DNA of 23,832 nucleotides from a virus: positions 1 to 23,832 of IMG/VR virus record IMGVR_UViG_3300050821_006291. One strand, written 5' to 3'. Below are positions 13,807 through 18,794 of this stretch, piece after piece; position 1 is the stretch's first letter, and every line of letters starts with the position of its first letter. Under the pieces are notes generated by a model. The model saw only the letters and a list, made by a program, of their open reading frames with translations, ran no database searches and had not been told where the DNA came from. A program made the position numbers and the translations under genes.

Positions 13807-14370
13807 ATGGAGAATGCAATATTTAGCGAAGCTATGCCAAAAATTAAGTTGACTTTAGATGAAATAAATAAATCTGAAGCTCATGCACTCGGATTATTAA
13901 ATAAGAAATCCCGAGCTGAACAAAAACAAGTTGATCCAGATAAATATATTCTGGATACGTCAATGGGAAAAAAAGCAGAATTTGCCGCGGCTCATTATCT
14001 GGAGCAATGCGGATACTCTTGGGTTGAGCCGGATTGTGCGATTTATGCTCAGAATACCGTAGGATTTACACCGGATTTAATTTACGGGGATACAAACATC
14101 CACGTAAAGAGCGTTAGAATAGATAGCTATTTTGGAATTAGCTTCAATTGCTCGATAAATGATGCAATTTTCTACGCACCAAACCCGGCGGATTATATCT
14201 GTGCTGTGATTGCTGACGATAGCAATAACGAGTATTCAATTTTTGCAATCGTCAATTCATTGTTTGCGAAATATAATGAATTGTGGTTGCCGCCCCTGAT
14301 GTCTAAATTTAATGCAACCAAACGATTCATGTACAAGGATATTTTGATCTATGCGAGTTCCTTTATTTGA
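13807..14370 (+). CDS. PD-(D/E)XK nuclease-fold-like protein, 187 aa
   Basis: The start is taken at ATG 13807; ATG 13834 is an alternative. Residues 53-64 (MGKKAEFAAAHY) give the first-helix Glu, 87-91 (FTPDL) the central Asp, and 98-102 (IHVKS) the (E)-x-K position with His where Glu is usual, in the order and spacing of phage and restriction PD-(D/E)XK nucleases (GkkaE..a...l...G...........pDl......i.VK). The His substitution makes catalysis uncertain. It converges on the integrase gene, with the two stop regions overlapping by 8 nt. It may be a host- or competitor-directed nuclease or a DNA-metabolism enzyme. Confidence 0.45.
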   Translation: MENAIFSEAMPKIKLTLDEINKSEAHALGLLNKKSRAEQKQVDPDKYILDTSMGKKAEFAAAHYLEQCGYSWVEPDCAIYAQNTVGFTPDLIYGDTNIHVKSVRIDSYFGISFNCSINDAIFYAPNPADYICAVIADDSNNEYSIFAIVNSLFAKYNELWLPPLMSKFNATKRFMYKDILIYASSFI

Positions 14371-15595
14371 TTACTCGTAGTTTCTCGGCGGGCTTCTGTT
14401 TCCCCTGCCCTATAGATTCCAGTGCTGCCTCGATTGCATCCCTTGAATCGCTATGTAAATAATGCATAGTAGAACTAATAGCCTTATGCCTTAAGTGACA
14501 TTGAATCTTGGTAACATAGACTTCTTTATCAGCAAGATTAGTACCAAGTGAGTGCCTGAATTTGTGATAATTCCGAGTGATTGCAATTGTGGAATCGATT
14601 GTATTAGCGCTTTTCAAGATCATTTCTACCCAATTCCCGATCGTATTGACAGAAGCCGGTCCCGCCCTGAATTTGCTACGATGTGAGAATCTAACTCTCT
14701 GAAAAATTCTGCCCTTTGCCCCATCTGTATGAATTGCCCTTAATGCATTCTTACATCGCTCGGACATATAGACTGTATCGGGTGTCTTGTTTTTGGGTAG
14801 GCGAATTACCTCAGCCTTATCTACCTTACTCACCTTGACAGTTTCGCTAATCTCTACTTCCGAGCGATCCCATAGTACATGTTCCCACCTGAGCCCTACG
14901 CACTCCCCAATTCTTACACCCAGGTCTAATCCACAAACAAATGCAGCATAAATCATGGGGGATTTATTATATGCAATGTCAAGTATTATCTCTTGTTGAA
15001 CGGCTGTATAGTATTTAGAGCCGGAAATTTTTGTTGCTTTTAGTTGCTTGACTCTTTTGACAGTAGCCTTTTCGGTCAGGTACTTTTCAATTTTTGCCCA
15101 ATCAAAAAAGGCTCGTAAGGTATTCAGTGCACCATTGACAGTAGACGGGCTGAGGTTTTTGGGGGTCTTGCTGGTTCTGGATTGAGTTCTCTGGAGTTTG
15201 GAGCGGAAGGTATTTATGGTGCTCTCTTGGGCTGCTACCGATATTCCGAGATCTCCTAAGTGTGGTTTAATGTAGTTATCAAAATCTGTGTGGTACCTAT
15301 CTCGGGTGCCTATGGCTTCTGGGTCAATCTGATCCAAAAAGTCATTGAAACAATCGGAAATAGTTTTCTCAATTGTGGGTGCTTCTGCAATTACTTCAAT
15401 CTCTTCTTTTGCTTCTGGTGTAAGTAATTTGACTACCTTTTGTGCAGCCCATTTTTTACAAACTTCCTCATGTAGTTCTGGCTTTAGGTGTTGGTAGACC
15501 TTACGGGGAATTGTCCAGCGCTTTCTAATTTTATCTTTCCCTTGCATAAACTGGACATCAGCAATTAGCGGAGAGCCTTTAATTTTAATGTTCAT
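14363..15595 (-). CDS. int: Tyrosine-family integrase, 410 aa
   Basis: The site-specific recombinase for prophage integration. The first 70 residues contain an AP2-like arm-binding unit; a core-binding domain (about 75-170; SDCFNDFLDQI to GALNTLRAFFDWAK) precedes the catalytic domain. Catalytic residues are all visible: R228 in GVRIGE, K268 or K270 in LPKNK, H344 and R347 in YHKFRH, H370 in LRHK, and the nucleophile Y379 in MHYLH. The ATG at 15595 lies inside the end of the excisionase-like gene, so the two are co-transcribed. It should be active. Confidence 0.92.
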   Translation of the reverse strand: MNIKIKGSPLIADVQFMQGKDKIRKRWTIPRKVYQHLKPELHEEVCKKWAAQKVVKLLTPEAKEEIEVIAEAPTIEKTISDCFNDFLDQIDPEAIGTRDRYHTDFDNYIKPHLGDLGISVAAQESTINTFRSKLQRTQSRTSKTPKNLSPSTVNGALNTLRAFFDWAKIEKYLTEKATVKRVKQLKATKISGSKYYTAVQQEIILDIAYNKSPMIYAAFVCGLDLGVRIGECVGLRWEHVLWDRSEVEISETVKVSKVDKAEVIRLPKNKTPDTVYMSERCKNALRAIHTDGAKGRIFQRVRFSHRSKFRAGPASVNTIGNWVEMILKSANTIDSTIAITRNYHKFRHSLGTNLADKEVYVTKIQCHLRHKAISSTMHYLHSDSRDAIEAALESIGQGKQKPAEKLRVIK

Positions 15596-15788
15596 TGGAA
15601 TTATCTTTAATATACTTTTCTATTTGGGCTGGAATAAATCTAATGGGTTTTTTCTCGCCCGGTTTGGTTGGAGGACCTAATGGGTAGATTGCTGGAATGA
15701 TACCTTTACGTGCATTTTGGTAGACTGTGTAGTGAGATAGTCCGAGTAGTTCTGCTACCTCCTTCGCTGAGATTGTTTTTTTGCTCAT
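15585..15788 (-). CDS. Excisionase-like MerR/AlpA-type helix-turn-helix protein, 67 aa
   Basis: The segment TISAKEVAELLGLSHYTVYQ is a winged helix-turn-helix recognition unit; GIIPAIYPLGPP followed by PIRFIPAQIEKYI completes the wing and final helix seen in excisionases and AlpA regulators. The start MSKKT (15788) gives the compact family length; in-frame ATG at 15806 and TTG at 15824 would add 6 or 12 residues, and none of the three has a clear ribosome site. TTGACA about 35 nt upstream suggests a promoter close enough to make a leaderless message. The stop overlaps the integrase start, the classic xis-int order, so it probably directs excision and may repress or activate int. Confidence 0.7.
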   Translation of the reverse strand: MSKKTISAKEVAELLGLSHYTVYQNARKGIIPAIYPLGPPTKPGEKKPIRFIPAQIEKYIKDNSNEH

Positions 15789-15824
15789 GCTGAAAAATTT
15801 GAGCATTCTGATTTCAATTGTCAA

Positions 15825-16124
15825 CGGATTCTAAATGTTAATAAATACGATTCTTTTTATACAGGATCCGGCTCATTGGCTTGTCCGGCTCGCGGTTCGT
15901 TTGATGGCAATTTTTGGCACTTTTGGAAAAAATCCTGAATTCCTGTGTGATATCAAGAGTACGATATAATGTTGCACTCACGCTAAAGTCAAGTGAAATC
16001 GACCGAATTAGGCTGAATTGTGAAAATTACCAAAAACTGCCGGTCTTAACCCGTTGTGGGGAGTGTGTGAGTAAGGTGTGTTTTGAGTGGTGTGGTGGCA
16101 CTTTTGGCACTTTTTGGCAGAACG
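15825..16124. other. Non-coding region upstream of the excisionase gene with TGGCACTTTT repeats; attP candidate
   Basis: No convincing gene is present (an 83-codon frame here starts weakly and resembles no protein I know). TGGCACTTTT occurs at 15915, 16096 and 16105, the last two only 9 bp apart, and TCCGGCTC is repeated near 15868 and 15885. Short direct repeats beside an xis-int pair are what integrase arm sites and excisionase sites look like, so the phage attachment site may be here. No tRNA-like core was recognised. A TATAAT at 15964 has no good -35. Confidence 0.4.
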
Positions 16125-16158
16125 AAAAAACCCCCTCGGCTTTGCAGCCGAGAGGGTT
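16125..16158 (-). terminator. Rho-independent terminator downstream of the gene at 16242
   Basis: On the minus strand, AACCCTCTCGGC (16158-16147) and GCCGAGGGGGTT (16140-16129) form a 12-position stem with one mismatch and a 6-nt loop, followed by TTTTTT. It ends the leftward two-gene operon (17159 to 16242) and insulates it from xis-int. Confidence 0.85.
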
Positions 16159-16160
16159 CC

Positions 16161-16227
16161 AGTAGCACCGGGAGGAGTATCAATCGACCTAATGCTACTT
16201 ACGAATTAGTAGCACGCGATCTACTCC
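16161..16227. repeat. Structured element with mutually exclusive stems
   Basis: TGCTACT (16193-16199) can pair with AGTAGCA at 16208-16214 or with another AGTAGCA at 16161-16167. In the first fold, GGAGTA (16174-16179) and TACTCC (16222-16227) close an outer stem around it. It lies between a stop codon (16242) and a terminator (16125-16158) on the minus strand. Alternative pairing before a terminator is an attenuation-like layout; an attachment-site or processing role is equally possible. Confidence 0.5.
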
Positions 16228-16241
16228 GTCAAAGTTCGCTC

Positions 16242-16856
16242 TTACTTGGCGGGTTGTTTTCCCTGGCGCACGATTTTCCCAAAGGTGAGTTTTGGCGCCA
16301 AGTCGGTCACCTTGCCTTTTTCGTCCTTGCCCAAACCGAGCCCGCCGCCCGGACCCTGGATGCGCCCAAGGATCTCCTCGCCGATCATTTCCTGGATCTC
16401 TTCTTTGATGGCTTCCTGCTCCTCCTCGATATCGTTGGGGGAGACTGAGGACAGAAGCATCACGGACATGATGATTGTTGGTTCTGGAGCAATTTCGCGC
16501 CCCAGTTGCTTGTACGCCTTGAAAACATTGCTTCGGCGATTCTTGGCGCGGTTGGCTCGGGCTTCTTCCTCTTTTGCCCAGGCTTCCGCGTTCTCGGTCA
16601 AGTAGGCGGTAAATTTTGCCCCTACTTTTGCGATCGAACCTTTGTCGAGCTTGGCAAAACCACCGAATTCAGCCACCCAAGAATTCACGAGATCGATATC
16701 GAGATTAGCCATTAGTTGATACTCCTCTAATACGTTTGGGGTTAGTAATAGTCCCTGGCGGCTCATTATTGTTGCCGCCTCGAGATCCATCTTAAACTTC
16801 TGAATTGTAGAATCAAGATCTATTTTCCCATCGTCCGAATAATTAACGTAAGGCAT
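16242..16856 (-). CDS. Chimaeric-looking helical protein, 204 aa, unknown
   Basis: The start at ATG 16856 has AAGGA at ideal spacing; upstream in-frame ATGs (16898, 16946) lack one. The first 48 residues are AT-rich phage-like sequence (MPYVNYSDDGKIDLDSTIQK...). From about 16712 downstream the DNA becomes GC-rich (row 16321-16380 is 70% GC by count, row 16801-16860 is 33%) and codes for a charged helical protein (ENAEAWAKEEEARANRAKNRR) with an acidic helix (EEEQEAIKEEIQEM) and a Gly-rich tail (IQGPGGGLGLGK). A second start, ATG 16712, has its own GAGGAG site, so a 156-residue short form is possible. No known domain was recognised. Confidence 0.6.
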   Translation of the reverse strand: MPYVNYSDDGKIDLDSTIQKFKMDLEAATIMSRQGLLLTPNVLEEYQLMANLDIDLVNSWVAEFGGFAKLDKGSIAKVGAKFTAYLTENAEAWAKEEEARANRAKNRRSNVFKAYKQLGREIAPEPTIIMSVMLLSSVSPNDIEEEQEAIKEEIQEMIGEEILGRIQGPGGGLGLGKDEKGKVTDLAPKLTFGKIVRQGKQPAK

Positions 16857-16970
16857 TGTTTTCCTTACGAAAGATTTTTTTGAACGACGGGAAGCCATAG
16901 GACGCGGTTTAGATACCGTAAGAATTAAGCTAAGACAAGCACTCATTGAATTATGATACTGCTGGAATGT

Positions 16971-17159
16971 TCAGGTAAGCCGGATCCAGCGCCTATAGAT
17001 GGTCCACTCCCAACGCAACCCGTCATCGCTACGCATTGAGAGATTTTCTCCCTCGACAAAGAAAGAGAGAATTGATCCGCTCTTCCAACTGTCCGGAATT
17101 CTCTTGAATGCTTCTGGATAAAGCTTTTTTGCTTGTTCCTCTGTGATTCTAATCTTCAT
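16971..17159 (-). CDS. Small protein, 62 aa, unknown
   Basis: ATG 17159 (MKIRITEEQAKKLYPEAFKR) is preceded by GAGGAG nine bases upstream; the longer frame from 17204 would merely translate the ribosome site. The N-terminal part looks like a helical recognition element, followed by a short beta-rich Trp-containing end (GLRWEWTIYRRWIRL). A promoter (17209-17237) and a 7-bp hairpin in the leader (TGGCTAA/TTAGCCA, 17180-17201) lie upstream. It is the first gene of a leftward pair with the gene at 16242. Confidence 0.55.
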   Translation of the reverse strand: MKIRITEEQAKKLYPEAFKRIPDSWKSGSILSFFVEGENLSMRSDDGLRWEWTIYRRWIRLT

Positions 17160-17208
17160 TTTTTGATACTCCTCTTTTCTGGCTAATGTTTTCGTTAGCC
17201 ACAAGAGA

Positions 17209-17237
17209 AATCTAATTCATAATAAATCATTCGGCAA
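17209..17237 (-). promoter_or_regulatory. Promoter of the leftward pair 17159-16242
   Basis: On the minus strand, TTGCCG (17237-17232), a 17-bp spacer and TAGATT (17214-17209). The -10 is identical to that of the strong divergent promoter at 17317. The -35 is imperfect. It sits just upstream of the leader hairpin and about 50 nt before the start codon. Confidence 0.45.
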
Positions 17238-17316
17238 GCATTATCTTAAAGATTATAAAAATAGCTGTATAGAAAGACATTATTTTGACACTGGAATTCT
17301 AAAACGGATTGAGGGC

Positions 17317-17345
17317 TTGACACTTGATTTCGGCGTGGTTAGATT
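17317..17345 (+). promoter_or_regulatory. Strong promoter with a leaderless-type layout
   Basis: A consensus TTGACA (17317-17322), a 17-bp spacer and TAGATT (17340-17345). The ATG of the next gene begins at 17352, six bases after the -10, exactly where transcription should start. No ribosome binding site exists between them, so the message is probably leaderless. Confidence 0.7.
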
Positions 17346-17351
17346 TTAACG

Positions 17352-17708
17352 ATGGAAAAATATAAAAATGAACTTGGCGAAAAAAGTAAAAAACAAATAA
17401 AACGTGAGGTATTAGCCGATCAGATAGAGGCTGCATATACAGCGCTCAAAAATGGAGATTGTTCAATTTATTATCAATTAGGATCTCATGCGCAATTTAT
17501 AATTATGGATGACAAGCCTCGCGTAAGAGTATTATTGGCTAAATCAAGTAATATTACGACTCAACAATTAAAGATCTTATTAAAAGATTGTAAAAAAAGC
17601 CAACACCATATAGCGCGGAAACTAATTATACAGAGAATAGAATGGAAAATTAATGCTGAAAAGGCAATTACTGCTGAAGAAACTGACTTGACAATTAAAA
17701 TGGAATGA
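17352..17708 (+). CDS. Basic helical protein, 118 aa, unknown, probably leaderless
   Basis: The ATG coincides with the expected +1 of the promoter at 17317, and there is no ribosome site, so translation from a leaderless message is likely. The N-terminal 30 residues are highly charged (MEKYKNELGEKSKKQIKREV); the remainder alternates strand-like (AQFIIMDDKPRVRVLLA) and helical segments (TTQQLKILLKDCKKSQHHIARKL split by a turn). Leaderless early genes in temperate phages often encode repressors (lambda cI is the model), but no helix-turn-helix is evident here. Confidence 0.6.
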   Translation: MEKYKNELGEKSKKQIKREVLADQIEAAYTALKNGDCSIYYQLGSHAQFIIMDDKPRVRVLLAKSSNITTQQLKILLKDCKKSQHHIARKLIIQRIEWKINAEKAITAEETDLTIKME

Positions 17709-17739
17709 CTTACAATTTCTGGTTATGGAGGAATTCAAA

Positions 17740-18033
17740 ATGAAATTCGCGATGTTAGCTTCGGTTCTGTTAGTTGTGGGGTGTGGGTCTGCGCCGAGTG
17801 ACCCTGACAGTCATGTGTCGGAGCGGGTTGTTTGTGACAGTACTCCCGAGAGTATCTTTACTGTGCCGGGAAAAACATTAGCCCAAATGACGGCACACAC
17901 CACCTTACAGAATGTTGATACCGGAAAGTATTATATATACTTTTTCGATTCTTTTGGAGAGGCGCGGAGCACGGATGTTTGCGGGGGAATGTCTGGAATC
18001 ATCAGCGGCACCTATTGGCAATACAACGAATAA
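17740..18033 (+). CDS. Small predicted lipoprotein, 97 aa
   Basis: ATG 17740 follows GGAGGAATTCAAA and is preferred over ATG 17725. The N-terminus MKFAMLASVLLVVGCGS is a lipoprotein signal with lipobox VVGC, so the mature protein should start at C15 and be attached to a membrane. The mature part is about 83 residues, with two further cysteines (C33 in VVCDS and C77 in DVCGG) that could form a disulphide, and a short strand pair (GKYYIYFFDSFGEA). Phage- or prophage-borne lipoproteins can block superinfection or change the host surface, or help lysis (spanin); the role here is open. A terminator follows. Confidence 0.7.
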   Translation: MKFAMLASVLLVVGCGSAPSDPDSHVSERVVCDSTPESIFTVPGKTLAQMTAHTTLQNVDTGKYYIYFFDSFGEARSTDVCGGMSGIISGTYWQYNE

Positions 18034-18039
18034 ATAGCG

Positions 18040-18073
18040 AAAACTTTATTAGGATTAAGTTTAATAAAGTTTT
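18040..18073. terminator. Bidirectional terminator after the lipoprotein gene
   Basis: AAAACTTTATTA (18040-18051) and TAATAAAGTTTT (18062-18073) form a perfect 12-bp stem with a 10-nt loop. The arms themselves supply terminal T-rich or A-rich ends. It separates the plus-strand lipoprotein gene from the small minus-strand gene ending at 18085. Confidence 0.7.
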
Positions 18074-18084
18074 GGTTGACTTTG

Positions 18085-18228
18085 CTAGAAGAGCTCTATA
18101 GATGGGGCTTCTTTTATTTCTGGTTCGGGGATTTTAATATAAATTTCTTCCTCAATTAATAATTCTTCTTGCTTGTATTTATTTAATTCATTCTCAAGAA
18201 TCTTTTTAATAATCCAATTGGGAAGCAT
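18085..18228 (-). CDS. Small acidic phage protein, 47 aa
   Basis: ATG 18228 opens a 47-codon frame beginning MLPNWIIKKILENE and ending with a Pro/Ile-rich tail (IKIPEPEIKEAPSIELF). The order 'MP.WLIK.I...E......Q..L.I..P.P' is shared by many tiny accessory proteins in phages of diverse bacteria; their function is unknown to me. A TATAAT lies just upstream, with no clear ribosome site. It points against the flanking genes and ends at the bidirectional terminator. Confidence 0.5.
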   Translation of the reverse strand: MLPNWIIKKILENELNKYKQEELLIEEEIYIKIPEPEIKEAPSIELF

Positions 18229-18269
18229 CAATTATATGCCGCAATAATTCTTTTTCGAGAATCATACGG

Positions 18270-18350
18270 ATATTGGTATATACTTAATGTAGTTCCAAAT
18301 CTTTCCGGATTTAAATGAGCTGGCTAATTAAATTTAGTCGGCTCTTTTTT
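18270..18350 (+). ncRNA. Candidate small RNA ending in a strong terminator
   Basis: GAGCTGGCTAA (18317-18327) and TTAGTCGGCTC (18334-18344) form an 11-bp stem including two G-U pairs, followed by TTTTTT: a textbook intrinsic terminator with no plus-strand gene upstream of it after the lipoprotein terminator. A TATATA/TATACT-like -10 with upstream TG lies near 18276-18285, and a small hairpin AAATC-GATTT at about 18297-18312. The transcript would be roughly 60-70 nt. The start is a guess; the terminator is well supported. Confidence 0.4.
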
Positions 18351-18613
18351 ATTCAATATATGATGTAGGTAAATGTAGGTTTTTGCATTTTGGATGAAAG
18401 TTAGAGGGTCGTTTTATATCTACTTTTCGGGGAAACATGCTGGAATTGTTATTTTAGGCGGGGTGCATAATACTACCATACCTATCCAGTCTATCCTTCC
18501 TTCCTATTCTATCTATCTCATTATCTATTATTATCTCTCCTTTCATTATTATTAATCTACCTAAAACATGATATTTTTTTTTTCGGATATACGCATAACC
18601 TAATATTATTATC
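18351..18613. other. Leader of the replication operon: no gene, G-free tract and a repeated box
   Basis: No gene is seen. The plus strand has no G at all from 18490 to 18569 (80 nt of C/T/A with CTATC repeats), followed by a run of nine or more T at about 18574, the 13-mer ATATACGCATAAC (18587-18599) and then the RHH start codon. The promoter of the replication operon should be in this stretch. The skewed tract could be an unwinding element or an origin (inference). Confidence 0.5.
18587..18599 (+). promoter_or_regulatory. 13-bp repeated box, copy 1
   Basis: ATATACGCATAAC lies 14 nt before the start codon of the RHH gene. The identical 13-mer occurs at 20552-20564, 13 nt before another start codon. 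Repetition at the same distance to a start codon points to a regulatory site (operator, translational control or phage-specific promoter). Confidence 0.5.
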
Positions 18614-18778
18614 ATGAGCAGAAAAAAGACAATAGATTATCCGAACAATATTGTATTCAGAGTTGGAAATGATTTTTTAAAACAGATCAGATCGTTAGCC
18701 AAAAAAGAAAAAACATCATTGTCGAGTTTGATCAGAAAAATTCTAACCGATCATATGGGACCCGGAAATTCCAAATGA
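18614..18778 (+). CDS. Ribbon-helix-helix (CopG/Arc-like) regulator, 54 aa
   Basis: The ATG at 18614 opens a 54-codon frame: basic start MSRKKTIDYP, a strand NNIVFRV (11-17), helix A (NDFLKQIRSLAKKEK) and helix B (SLSSLIRKILTDHM), the order and size of CopG/Arc proteins. CopG-type proteins repress plasmid replication genes and lie directly upstream of them, exactly the arrangement here: 16 nt separate it from the polymerase-like gene. It is therefore a candidate copy or replication control repressor acting on its own promoter, perhaps through the nearby 13-bp box. Confidence 0.65.
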   Translation: MSRKKTIDYPNNIVFRVGNDFLKQIRSLAKKEKTSLSSLIRKILTDHMGPGNSK

Positions 18779-18794
18779 TTAACAAAGGAACTAC

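Noticed and set aside
15914-16448. Plus-strand frames of 83 and 121 codons near the excisionase promoter region
   Set aside because: They cross the minus-strand terminator and repeats or run antisense to the GC-rich gene; translations show no sensible domain and no ribosome sites.
16246-16715. Plus-strand frames opposite the GC-rich gene
   Set aside because: High GC removes stop codons on both strands; the minus-strand frame has the ribosome site and coherent helical composition.
17352-17708. Interpretation of the 118-aa protein as a CI-type repressor
   Set aside because: The leaderless promoter layout is suggestive, but no helix-turn-helix or peptidase domain can be seen in the sequence.
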